DNA from: JALONH01 sp046329235
Lineage (GTDB): Bacteria; Bacteroidota; Bacteroidia; Cytophagales; Cytophagaceae
NCBI GenBank assembly: GCA_046329235.1
Contig: JAXLVA010000001.1
Location: forward strand, 930,001 to 994,000
Direction of reading: 5' to 3'
Length of the DNA: 64,000 nucleotides
In this document: one piece after another, positions 34,636 to 42,278 of the stretch
Numbering within the stretch: the stretch's first letter is position 1
Layout: every line of letters begins with the position of its first letter
Notes under the pieces: model-generated
Told to the model about the DNA's origin: nothing
What the model saw: only the letters and a program-made list of their open reading frames with translations
Databases searched by the model: none
Position numbers and translations under genes: made by a program

Positions 34636-35412
34636 ATGGGTGTAGTAAGCGATAACATTAAATTTTTCCGCAAGCAGTTAGGTTTAACTCAGGAGCAGCT
34701 AGCCGGTAAGGTGAACATCAAACGTTCTTTATTAGGAGCTTACGAAGAGGGAAGAGCCGAACCAAGTTTGGAAACATTATTAGCTTTCGCTCGCATGTTT
34801 AATGTGTCGGTGGATGTACTCATCTCCGAAACGATTACGGATGCTGGTAATTTGAAATCGGTTTTGAATAAAGATGTTGAAGGGAAAAAACTTCGCGTAT
34901 TATCCATCACCGTAGACTCTGAAGATAGAGAGCAAATTCAATTGGTACCACAAAAGGCGGCTGCCGGTTATTTGAACGGTTATGCGGATCCGGAATATGT
35001 GTCCGAATTACCAAAGTTCTATTTGCCTATATTCTCCAATCAAGGTTCCTACAGAGCTTTTGAAATCAAAGGAGATTCTATGTTGCCAATGCCAACGGGT
35101 AGCATTGTAATAGGGCAGTACGTGGACAATTGGAAAAGTATAAAAGATAATAACCTATATGTGGTCGTAACTGCCACGGAAGGTATAGTCTATAAGCGTG
35201 TGTTGAATCATGTGGTAAAGAACAACTCTTTACATTTGATTTCAGATAACACCGTGTATGATCCTTACGATGTAGCCGTGGATGATATTATGGAAGTGTG
35301 GGAAGCGAAAGCTTACATCAGTACAGAATTCCCGAAAGCGGATATGTCAGTAGAAAAACTTTCTGCTATCGTAAATGATCTACAGAAACAGATGCAGCAA
35401 ATGAAAAGCTAA
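34636..35412 (+). CDS. XRE-S24 LexA-like self-cleaving transcriptional regulator
   Basis: 258 residues. Residues 7-61 are an XRE helix-turn-helix ('FFRKQLGLTQEQLAGKVNIKRSLLGAYEEGRAEPSLETLL'). Residues about 105-235 are an S24 peptidase domain with Ala110-Gly111 as the likely cleavage bond, Ser148 ('KGDSMLP') and Lys187 ('GIVYKRV'), at spacings close to LexA. The C-terminal ~30 residues are a coiled coil ('LSAIVNDLQKQMQQM'). So it is expected to repress genes until DNA damage triggers self-cleavage, or to act like a phage CI repressor. No phage genes are near. The upstream TGCTAA repeats may be its own operators. Confidence 0.88.
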   Translation: MGVVSDNIKFFRKQLGLTQEQLAGKVNIKRSLLGAYEEGRAEPSLETLLAFARMFNVSVDVLISETITDAGNLKSVLNKDVEGKKLRVLSITVDSEDREQIQLVPQKAAAGYLNGYADPEYVSELPKFYLPIFSNQGSYRAFEIKGDSMLPMPTGSIVIGQYVDNWKSIKDNNLYVVVTATEGIVYKRVLNHVVKNNSLHLISDNTVYDPYDVAVDDIMEVWEAKAYISTEFPKADMSVEKLSAIVNDLQKQMQQMKS

Positions 35413-35811
35413 GCCTTAGGCTACTTTTCTTGTGAAGATATTTGCTATGAGTGACTGCTGTTCCTTTTTTGTAATTAGTTGTTAGATACTTGACTTAAAT
35501 AATAACTAGTGTTAGAACAGCACACTCTTTTTTTATTTCGAAATTATAAAATGAATCTCCATTAAAGATATTAGGGTTTAATTTTACTCCCACCATTAAA
35601 ATGGTGGGCTACCTATTGTGAAGACCGTCAATATTGTGATAAACTACATTCGGAGGAATAGGTAGCCCACGGTTTTAACCGTGGGATTTATAATATTCCA
35701 ATTACATGAATTTGTTTGTGGGCTGTTGGTCGTTGACACAACAGCGGAGTGGGTAGTGCAGAGAAAAAAAATGAAGTAGATAAATCCCTCTAAATGAAAA
35801 AAGTGAAGATA
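35413..35811. other. 399-base intergenic region with REPIN-like copy 1
   Basis: No gene is supported. It holds AT-rich sequence (35413-35580), the two-hairpin element at 35589-35685 and unremarkable sequence to the terminator hairpin at 35801. Confidence 0.7.
35589..35685 (+). repeat. REPIN-like two-hairpin element, copy 1
   Basis: CCCACCATT-AA-AATGGTGGG (35589-35608) and CCCACGGTT-TT-AACCGTGGG (35666-35685). The flanks GGGCTACCTATT and AATAGGTAGCCC are perfectly complementary (35606-35617 with 35657-35668), so the whole unit can fold as a cruciform. It is an inverted copy of 38053-38151. Confidence 0.9.
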
Positions 35812-35822
35812 TTACTTCACTT
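35801..35822 (-). terminator. Terminator hairpin spanning the stop codon of the 35812 gene
   Basis: AAGTGAAG pairs with CTTCACTT around 6 nt; on the minus strand a T-rich run follows. The stem covers the last codons of the gene. Confidence 0.6.
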
Positions 35823-36543
35823 CAAACCATTTCTTTAATTCCTCTTTTAATCTATCCTTAAATTTCGGACTTAAATGTTCGGTAGCCGAGTTGAATGGAT
35901 ACCAATTCCCATCACCAGGATCAGAGTATACACCGGAGGTTACCGGTAGTTTTTTAGTCCACTGTCCGTCTACGAATTCTTGTCGGTAAAATGCTTCTAA
36001 CAATCTTCTTGATTGTTTCCAATCTACATTAACCGGCGTTTCAATTCCCTTTTTCAATATACAAGTACGGTGCGCAAAACTTACCGTAACGGAGTGAATG
36101 GTATCTCCATTGGAAGTATCACATAAGCGCATGGTTAGTGGAGCTTCGGCGCCACCGGATTCATATAAAGCTTGGGTGAATTCATGAATAAAATATTCCC
36201 ACTGTAAAAGCGAAGCACAAAACTGAGCCGGTTTTCCATCTACTTGAATGTTGATGGTGTTCATAGATAATTCCGCACCTTCTTCTTGTTGAACCGGAGT
36301 AGCCAACATTTCTTCCAAGGCAGTTAACCAAGCTTTATCTACGTTACCTTGCCAAGATTCATCATCATTACCTGTAAACCCTTCCGCTTCTAAATCTTCT
36401 TTATAGATATCGGCGCGGTCAGTATAGGTAAGTTGGTATTGAACGTTGATGTCTTTTTCCTCTACACTAATTTCAAAACGTTTGAAATAAGAATAGGGAG
36501 CAGCCATATCATTATATTCGTATTCTAGAACGCAATTTTTCAT
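35812..36543 (-). CDS. Unknown cytoplasmic protein, divergent pair member
   Basis: 243 residues, no signal peptide or membrane segment. It begins 'MKNCVLEYEYNDMAAPYSYFKRFEISVEE' and ends with a charged helix 'SPKFKDRLKEELKKWFEVK'. Strand-rich and acidic in the middle. No family was recognised. It diverges from the acidic protein gene at 36667 across 123 bases, and both lie between inverted REPIN-like copies 1 and 2. A full TAnnTTTG match lies 85 bases upstream. Confidence 0.6.
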   Translation of the reverse strand: MKNCVLEYEYNDMAAPYSYFKRFEISVEEKDINVQYQLTYTDRADIYKEDLEAEGFTGNDDESWQGNVDKAWLTALEEMLATPVQQEEGAELSMNTINIQVDGKPAQFCASLLQWEYFIHEFTQALYESGGAEAPLTMRLCDTSNGDTIHSVTVSFAHRTCILKKGIETPVNVDWKQSRRLLEAFYRQEFVDGQWTKKLPVTSGVYSDPGDGNWYPFNSATEHLSPKFKDRLKEELKKWFEVK

Positions 36544-36627
36544 TACTGGGGGTATTTTTTCGCTTGATTTAATAACCTTAATGATTTATATTCGTTTTAC
36601 ACGATGTATTAATAATTAAATCAAGTA

Positions 36628-36635
36628 CAAAACTA
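36628..36635 (-). promoter_or_regulatory. Candidate -7 element for the 35812 gene
   Basis: The minus strand reads TAGTTTTG, matching TAnnTTTG; the leader would be about 75 bases. Confidence 0.35.
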
Positions 36636-36666
36636 CACTTTCCTAACGAGTATTTTTCATTTTTAT

Positions 36667-37185
36667 ATGAATACCGTAACAGAAAAATTAATCGAACGTT
36701 TCGAGGACGAAACCGGGATTCCCTTAACAACTAAGGAATTAAGCGTCTCTATAGAAGAAGATGCACTAATCATCAACATTTGGGGTCAGGAAATGATCGC
36801 ATTAGATGCCGAAGGCTTGGAAGATTTGGACAGTGACGATACTGCCGAAGAAATCTGGGACAGCATTAGCGATGAGTTTTATGACGTGCGAGAGCAGCTG
36901 ATTGAGTTGAAATTGGCCGCCTTGAACACCAAATACATCAGCGATTTGCAAACTCAGGTATTGACCGCATTGCAACAAACCAAAATGAAAGCCAAAATGC
37001 TAGATGCATTGGATTTCGAATTTATGGATGTGAGCGATGCCGATAAAGATTTTGGATATCCTAAAGTAGCACTTCGCGTGACCGACTTCGAGCAACTCGA
37101 ATGTTTTATTCCCATAGATGTAAAACAAAATCCTCTACAGTTGGATGCGAAGAAGGTGGTGGATGAGGTGCAGAAAAAGCTTTAG
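36667..37185 (+). CDS. Unknown acidic protein
   Basis: 172 residues with a strongly acidic centre ('LDAEGLEDLDSDDTAEEIWDSISDEFYDVREQ') and a helical middle part ('LNTKYISDLQTQVLTALQQTKMKAKMLDALDFEF'). No signal peptide, membrane segment or known motif. A stop codon lies 12 bases before the 20-copy 7-mer array. Function unknown; the divergent gene at 35812 is the only clue to a partner. Confidence 0.6.
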   Translation: MNTVTEKLIERFEDETGIPLTTKELSVSIEEDALIINIWGQEMIALDAEGLEDLDSDDTAEEIWDSISDEFYDVREQLIELKLAALNTKYISDLQTQVLTALQQTKMKAKMLDALDFEFMDVSDADKDFGYPKVALRVTDFEQLECFIPIDVKQNPLQLDAKKVVDEVQKKL

Positions 37186-37197
37186 TCTTTAGGTGCT

Positions 37198-37337
37198 AGT
37201 ATTAAGTATTAAGTATTAAGTATTAAGTATTAAGTATTAAGTATTAAGTATTAAGTATTAAGTATTAAGTATTAAGTATTAAGTATTAAGTATTAAGTAT
37301 TAAGTATTAAGTATTAAGTATTAAGTATTAAGTATTA
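37198..37337. repeat. Tandem array of 20 perfect AGTATTA heptamers
   Basis: 140 bases, exactly 20 uninterrupted copies of a 7-base unit. An inverted relative (TAATACT units) lies at 37386-37401. Read length limits and slippage make copy number likely to vary. Confidence 0.95.
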
Positions 37338-37431
37338 TTTCTTTCCTTCCTTGAATAATTGTATTAGCACTTTTGGTTTCAAAGTCTTAATACTTAATAC
37401 TCCTAACTTTGTACTTTTAGGTTGAGATATA

Positions 37432-37459
37432 AAAAAAGGAGGCTTAAGCCTCCTTTTTT
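37432..37459. terminator. Bidirectional palindromic terminator
   Basis: GGAGGCTTAAGCCTCC flanked by A7 and T-run; its right side overlaps the globin gene's stop codon. Confidence 0.85.
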
Positions 37460-37871
37460 ATTTTACGCCATATGCGGCTTCTTTCATCACATCTGCGAGG
37501 GTGTAGTAGACTTCCGCCCAAGCGAGTTTGACGTCGGTGGTGAAATCTTTTCCTAAGCCAGCTTCTAATGTTTCTATGAGCGCAGAGCCTACGGTATCAT
37601 ACATTTCAGCAGAAACGCCATAATATACATGCCTTTTTCCTAAATCTTGAAGTATAGGAATAAGGGAATCTAATTTGGTTAAACTACTTACTGCTAGAGC
37701 TAGGGTAGACATAAGTTTTCTTCCTTGTTCTTTCATATCACCTTTGAATAAAGGTTGTAGCGATGGATCCTTTTCAAATAACTTTGAATAAAAAATTTCA
37801 GCTGCTTGGTCTGAGATGGGTTTTACTTTTTCAAAAGACGATTGTACCGCCTCGATAACTTTGGAGTCCAT
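37458..37871 (-). CDS. Single-domain bacterial globin
   Basis: 137 residues, the size of Vitreoscilla-type haemoglobin. The proximal His is His81 ('GKRHVYYGV') and the distal-pocket Gln is Gln49 ('MKEQGRKL'), with the same spacing as Gln53/His85 in VHb. 'FYSKLFEKDPSLQPLFKGD' is the typical B-C-D region. It probably binds oxygen or detoxifies nitric oxide in the cytoplasm. There is no flavin reductase domain, so it would rely on separate reductases. It has its own terminator and stands alone. Confidence 0.9.
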   Translation of the reverse strand: MDSKVIEAVQSSFEKVKPISDQAAEIFYSKLFEKDPSLQPLFKGDMKEQGRKLMSTLALAVSSLTKLDSLIPILQDLGKRHVYYGVSAEMYDTVGSALIETLEAGLGKDFTTDVKLAWAEVYYTLADVMKEAAYGVK

Positions 37872-38052
37872 AATCGTTATTGTTTAGTTGAGTAGTAAAG
37901 TAAAAAAGGTGTGCCAATGAATGTAGTAAAATGAAATATGGAATGCTAAGGGGAGTTGTGAGATTCCGGAGATAATACAAAAGGTTGTTTTATAAGTAAT
38001 ATTTAAATTGTATAGTCTTTACTCAATGTCGTTTAGTTTAGACTATATAAAC

Positions 38053-38151
38053 CCCACGGTTAAAACCGTGGGCTGCCTAATTCCTCCGAATATAGTTTAT
38101 CATTATGTTTTACGGTCATTTCAATAGGTAGCCCACCATTTTAATGGTGGG
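38053..38151 (-). repeat. REPIN-like two-hairpin element, copy 2
   Basis: CCCACGGTTAAAACCGTGGG (38053-38072) and CCCACCATTTTAATGGTGGG (38132-38151). It is the reverse complement of copy 1, with most of the interior alignable (TTCCTCCGAATATAGTTTAT). Confidence 0.9.
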
Positions 38152-38291
38152 GATAGTAAAAAAATAAAAAATATTGACTAAATGATATTGAGTCTTTAGT
38201 TACGAGTTGTTAGTCTTTATTTTTATTTGAAAATATAATTATTTCAAAGTCTTAATACTCCCGACTCCTTACTTAATACTATTTTCCTACT

Positions 38292-38299
38292 TATCTTTG
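38292..38299 (+). promoter_or_regulatory. Candidate -7 element for the oxidoreductase gene
   Basis: TATCTTTG matches TAnnTTTG; it overlaps the start of the longest frame, so the ATG at 38336 is preferred. Confidence 0.5.
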
Positions 38300-38335
38300 T
38301 GTCTGTATACTACAAACTTAATACTTCAACTATAT

Positions 38336-39349
38336 ATGAAAGCCATCACCTTTACTACCTCTTTACCAACTTCGGATGCGAAGTGTTTTGTTGAAACAGA
38401 TTTGCCCATGCCTGAATTAAAAGAGCAGGATGTATTGGTGAAGATAAAAGCTATCTCGGTGAATCCGGTGGATTACAAAGTCCGACAAAACAGTGCGAAA
38501 GAAACCGTGTTGCCTCAACCTAAAATTATTGGTTGGGATGCTACGGGTGAAGTGGTGGCGTTAGGAGCTAAGGTTTCTTTATTTAAAGTTGGTGATGAAG
38601 TGTATTATGCCGGAGATTTAACTCGTCCGGGTTGTTATGCAGAATATCAAGCAGTGGATGAACGTATCGTGGCGTTAAAGCCTAAGTCTCTTTCAACGGA
38701 GGCAGCGGCGGTCTTACCTTTGACGTCGCTAACGGCGTGGGAATTGTTTTTTGATCGTATGCGCATCATACCTGAAAAAGATAAAGGTAAAACGATTTTG
38801 TTGATTGGTGGTGCCGGAGGTGTTGGTTCTATTGCGATTCAAATAGCGAAGAAAGTTGCTGGATTGAAAGTAATTGCGACGGCGTCCAGACCAGAGTCTA
38901 AAAAGTGGTGTGAAGAGATGGGAGCGGATGCTGTAGTGCATCCAAAAAATATAGTGGAAGAAGTAAGAGCTCTAGGATATTCTCATATTGATTTCATTGC
39001 CGACTTTGTCGATGTGAATGCTTACTGGGATGTGATCGTTGAACTAATCAAACCGCAAGGAATTGTAGGATCTATCACTGGTGGGGCTACACCTATCGCT
39101 TTAAATAAATTAAAAAATAAAAGTGTGACCTTTTGTTGGGAGTTGATGTACACTCGTTCTATGTTCCAAACGGAAGATATAATTCAGCAACATCGCATCT
39201 TAACTCAAGTAGCAGAGTTCATCGATAAAGGCGTTTTAAAAACAACAATCCATCAAACCTTACCTTCTTTGACGGCAGAGAATATGACAAAAGCTCATAT
39301 CCAATTAGAGTCGGGAACTACGATTGGTAAGATAGCAGTGAAAGTATAA
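38336..39349 (+). CDS. MDR-family zinc-binding-type alcohol dehydrogenase/quinone oxidoreductase
   Basis: 337 residues from the ATG at 38336. A GroES-like N-terminal domain ('VLVKIKAISVNPVDYKVRQ', 'IIGWDATGEVVALG') precedes a Rossmann domain with 'GGAGGVGSIAIQIAKKV'. This layout is that of the zeta-crystallin/ZADH branch of medium-chain dehydrogenases, which use NADPH and usually lack zinc; no catalytic Cys/His zinc set is obvious. The substrate is unknown, probably a quinone or enone. The gene is followed directly by REPIN-like copy 3. Confidence 0.85.
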   Translation: MKAITFTTSLPTSDAKCFVETDLPMPELKEQDVLVKIKAISVNPVDYKVRQNSAKETVLPQPKIIGWDATGEVVALGAKVSLFKVGDEVYYAGDLTRPGCYAEYQAVDERIVALKPKSLSTEAAAVLPLTSLTAWELFFDRMRIIPEKDKGKTILLIGGAGGVGSIAIQIAKKVAGLKVIATASRPESKKWCEEMGADAVVHPKNIVEEVRALGYSHIDFIADFVDVNAYWDVIVELIKPQGIVGSITGGATPIALNKLKNKSVTFCWELMYTRSMFQTEDIIQQHRILTQVAEFIDKGVLKTTIHQTLPSLTAENMTKAHIQLESGTTIGKIAVKV

Positions 39350-39364
39350 TAGGATTGTTTTAAC

Positions 39365-39456
39365 CCCACGGTTAAAACCGTGGGCTGGCTATATTCGCTA
39401 CGAATTGACACAAATGCTGGAGTTGGGCGAAGGTAGCCCACCATTTTAATGGTGGG
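39365..39456 (-). repeat. REPIN-like two-hairpin element, copy 3
   Basis: CCCACGGTTAAAACCGTGGG (39365-39384) and CCCACCATTTTAATGGTGGG (39437-39456), in the same orientation as copy 2. The interior is unrelated to copies 1 and 2. It fills the gap between two converging genes and could end transcription of both. Confidence 0.9.
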
Positions 39457-39469
39457 AATAATCAATAAT

Positions 39470-40648
39470 TCAATAACTTCCACTAGCGCCACCACCGGAA
39501 GAACTTCCTCCGTTGAAATCTGTCTTAGGTTTGATGTCAATGGAGGAATTAATGTTTTTTAAGGCAGATTGTAAAATCTCTAAATCCATTGCTGTAAAAG
39601 AATCCTGAGTAGGATCTTTTTGAAAGGTGAAACCTTCCGTAGCGTGTTTTAATTTTTTAATAAGATATAAAGAAGCAGCTAATAGAATTGACCCGGATAA
39701 GGTAAGCACAATTTCCGTAGGTAGTATGTGGTGGTAATAACGGAATGTGAACACTCCTATAATGCCTACTACAATCCCAATCCATAGTATCATTCGGTCT
39801 CTCCACCATAATCCTAGGGCTATGTAGCCGATAGGTAATAGGTAACTACAAGCCTGAAAGAAGTACGAGAATTGGATGTCCGTAGCTACTTCATCTGCTT
39901 TGTATAACAATTCATTCGAAGCTTCGCGAATGATAAAATAATTACTCGCTAGGTAGAAAAGAACAAAACTTAAATAATATAAAACGTACAAATCCTTACA
40001 AAGCAAAAGGTCTTTGGTTTTTTGCCCCCATGTTTTAGAAGTGTAGAAAATACCTATGCTGATGAGCATTAATACAAAAGGTAATAGGAGAGTGGTGATG
40101 GTTCCTAATTGAATGAATAGAGCGATGATCGTTGCGATGAAGGCTACGACGGAGATAAGTAAACTCATACTATGAACAAATCGCTTGTAACAGTACAAAG
40201 AAGAAATACTTAAACCTAAACAAGCCACCCATATAGGAGGGTTTTCTAAATCAATTAGTATGGTGAAGATTGTAATAAATGTCATTACCTGAATACCGAT
40301 GATAAAGGCATCGCTTAAGCCATGAGCATAATATTTTGCTCTTGCAATTATTTCGGCACCGGCAACACTGGCCATAAGTCCTAAAATGCAAAGATATAAT
40401 CCATCGTTAGAACTACTATTGTTTAAAAATATGAATAGAGCTAAAAATCCTATGATTAAATCTAACAATAACACTCCCAATAAAAAGAAAAGGATGCGGA
40501 TAAACCACTTGGAGTTTTGTTGGAAAGTTGTATGAGTAGTTTTTAACTTTTCCCAATCTTCTTGACTCATCAGACCTGTTTTTACTAATATATAAGCCTC
40601 TTTCACTAGAACGGCTTTGATAATATCTTCGATTTTATAAGCTGTCAT
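39470..40648 (-). CDS. Multi-pass membrane protein, unknown function (pair, downstream)
   Basis: 392 residues, about ten to eleven membrane segments after a soluble N-terminus of ~45 residues ('KTGLMSQEDWEKLKTTHTTF'). The C-terminal tail is polar and ends in a Gly/Ser run ('SSSGGGASGSY'). No transporter motif was found. It overlaps its upstream neighbour by 14 bases and shares its design (short soluble head, then membrane bundle), so the two probably make a complex. It resembles the DUF2157/DUF4401 type of membrane protein, at low certainty. Confidence 0.65.
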   Translation of the reverse strand: MTAYKIEDIIKAVLVKEAYILVKTGLMSQEDWEKLKTTHTTFQQNSKWFIRILFFLLGVLLLDLIIGFLALFIFLNNSSSNDGLYLCILGLMASVAGAEIIARAKYYAHGLSDAFIIGIQVMTFITIFTILIDLENPPIWVACLGLSISSLYCYKRFVHSMSLLISVVAFIATIIALFIQLGTITTLLLPFVLMLISIGIFYTSKTWGQKTKDLLLCKDLYVLYYLSFVLFYLASNYFIIREASNELLYKADEVATDIQFSYFFQACSYLLPIGYIALGLWWRDRMILWIGIVVGIIGVFTFRYYHHILPTEIVLTLSGSILLAASLYLIKKLKHATEGFTFQKDPTQDSFTAMDLEILQSALKNINSSIDIKPKTDFNGGSSSGGGASGSY

Positions 40649-41633
40649 GGTGATGTTTTTTGTAAAAATCTTTAACCAATTTGATAATTAAAATGACCGT
40701 TCCTATTAATAAGAAAGGGCTGATAAATATGATAAAGGTGAAAAGACTATCGGTGTCTAATTCTAAAAAGACTAAACACAAATAGACGTATACAATTACC
40801 AAAGTGTATAAAAGTGTAAAGGTGTAATTGAGAACAGACTTTTGCTGATGACTTTGTTTATTAAAGTAGAACCAAAGTCCGGCTGTGATAGGTAAAGTAA
40901 AGCCCCAGACATTATCTTCCATTAGCAAAGCGAACATAGATAAGAACAGCAGATGTAAAGCGTAAGACTGGTAGGTATTGGAAAAGTGTTTTTTCAGTTG
41001 AATAGTTTGAGCGATATAGTCCCATCCGACAATAACCAAGCCTACGATAAACGTACTTAATCCTATTTGAGAGAATTCAGGTCCGGAGTATTCCCACATA
41101 CCGGCAGGCGTGATCACAATACCGAAGGTGGCTAAGAAAGAGGTAATCCCTACAATAAGTACGGGAATATTATCGAAGTAATAAGCCGTAATAAATGCGG
41201 TGATGGAAATTAGAATGGTTACGATTTCTATAGATGCTCCAAAAATTAAATATTGGTATTGGATATAACCGATCAGTATCCCTAATAATATTTGAGCTAG
41301 TAATACCAGATAGGTATAACCGGCGTGTTCAAAAGGTTGTTCATTTTTAGAGAATCCCGGATACTTTTTAAATAAGAAATAATAAAGTCCGATGGTTGCT
41401 ATTCCCATGAGTCCAATTAATACCGAGTGACCTATGGTATCAATATTTTGGTATACTAAAATCCCTAATCCACCTGAAAGAAGTAGGACTGAGGTATAGA
41501 GAAGATAGAGTAGTTCGCTGTGTAAGGAGAAGAAGTTCTTATTTTGATTTTGTTCCGCTTTGGAAAATTGCTCTTCGCTGATCCATTGGTCGGATTTTAA
41601 TCGATCTAGAATTAAAAGTTGAAAACGTTTCAT
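40635..41633 (-). CDS. DUF2157-like multi-pass membrane protein (pair, upstream)
   Basis: 332 residues. A soluble N-terminus of ~35 residues ('LKSDQWISEEQFSKAEQ') is typical of DUF2157 proteins, followed by about ten membrane segments ('LLYTSVLLLSGGLGILVYQ'). Function unknown. It heads the two-gene unit; a one-mismatch -7 element (GAAAGATA on the plus strand at 41642-41649) lies close upstream. Confidence 0.65.
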   Translation of the reverse strand: MKRFQLLILDRLKSDQWISEEQFSKAEQNQNKNFFSLHSELLYLLYTSVLLLSGGLGILVYQNIDTIGHSVLIGLMGIATIGLYYFLFKKYPGFSKNEQPFEHAGYTYLVLLAQILLGILIGYIQYQYLIFGASIEIVTILISITAFITAYYFDNIPVLIVGITSFLATFGIVITPAGMWEYSGPEFSQIGLSTFIVGLVIVGWDYIAQTIQLKKHFSNTYQSYALHLLFLSMFALLMEDNVWGFTLPITAGLWFYFNKQSHQQKSVLNYTFTLLYTLVIVYVYLCLVFLELDTDSLFTFIIFISPFLLIGTVILIIKLVKDFYKKHHHDSL

Positions 41634-41690
41634 GTCAATGGGAAAGATACAAGGTAGAGATATGTTTCTCTAAAGTCAAGGCATAAAAAA

Positions 41691-41715
41691 AACTCCATCC
41701 GATTCGGATGGAGTT
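41691..41715 (-). terminator. Terminator for the small secreted protein gene
   Basis: An 11-bp stem (41691-41701 with 41705-41715), loop ATT; a T8 run follows on the minus strand. Confidence 0.85.
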
Positions 41716-41744
41716 CCCTATTTCCCCTTTAGGAGTTCCTAAAA

Positions 41745-42044
41745 TTAGAACTGATGCTTATAGTTTACTTTTACGTTTGTAGTTTTCACTGCAGTTAATT
41801 CTTGAGCAGGAACCATTTCGTAAGAGTAATCATATTTTTTGAAGTTGTTTTTGTAAGCAGTGCTGTTAGTAGCAGTACGGTTTACAGCATTTGTTTTTTG
41901 AGTACCAGCTAAACGCATCTCTTGTTTTGCTTTGTTAGCAGCGCCCATTTGTTTGTAGTTGTTTACCGATTTCATTGGGTCAGATGCATTAGCAGCGATG
42001 ATGATACCAAAGAAGATGGCAGCAGATGTGATAATAGTTTTCAT
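41745..42044 (-). CDS. Small secreted protein of unknown function
   Basis: 99 residues: a signal peptide ending 'IIAANAS', then a ~75-residue Lys/Asn/Thr-rich mature part ('KQMGAANKAKQEMRLAGTQKTNAVNR') without Cys. It ends in Phe. No family recognised. The strong terminator and single-gene unit suggest abundant expression. Confidence 0.65.
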   Translation of the reverse strand: MKTIITSAAIFFGIIIAANASDPMKSVNNYKQMGAANKAKQEMRLAGTQKTNAVNRTATNSTAYKNNFKKYDYSYEMVPAQELTAVKTTNVKVNYKHQF

Positions 42045-42204
42045 AATAATGTTGTTTTAGGGTTTGTTAATTAATTGATATTTCTTTGTTGTTGTTTCTT
42101 ATACAAATTAACGGCGTTTTTGAATGCCGGATGCTCCTATAAATTCGCCATTTTTTTATCCGTTATACTACTTAGATAGAGCTAAGTAGTTGATATGAAA
42201 GCCT

Positions 42205-42212
42205 TATTTTTG
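42205..42212 (+). promoter_or_regulatory. Candidate -7 element for the PqiA-like gene
   Basis: TATTTTTG matches TAnnTTTG; it lies inside the longest frame, so a downstream start is preferred. Confidence 0.4.
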
Positions 42213-42278
42213 GCTAAAAAACAAGATTTTTATATCTTATACGTTCATAGTGTTAGGGTACGATTCTATAGTCAAAAC

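Larger units (their letters stand above)
37872..38335. other. 464-base intergenic region with REPIN-like copy 2 and TTAATACT words
   Basis: It holds REPIN-like copy 2 (38053-38151), then low-complexity words related to the 7-mer array (about 38187-38285), then the promoter element at 38292. TTTCAAAGTCTTAATACT at 38242 also occurs at 37377, where one extra TAATACT unit follows. Confidence 0.75.

Noticed and set aside
37198..37337. AGTATTA array as a possible CRISPR or origin iteron array
   Set aside because: Units are contiguous 7-mers with no spacers, no cas genes are near, and no replication genes or DnaA boxes are seen.
35690..38050. Composite transposon or genomic island bounded by the inverted REPIN-like copies
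   Set aside because: No transposase, target-site duplication or integrase was found inside, and the third copy has no partner, so simple spread of repeats is more likely.
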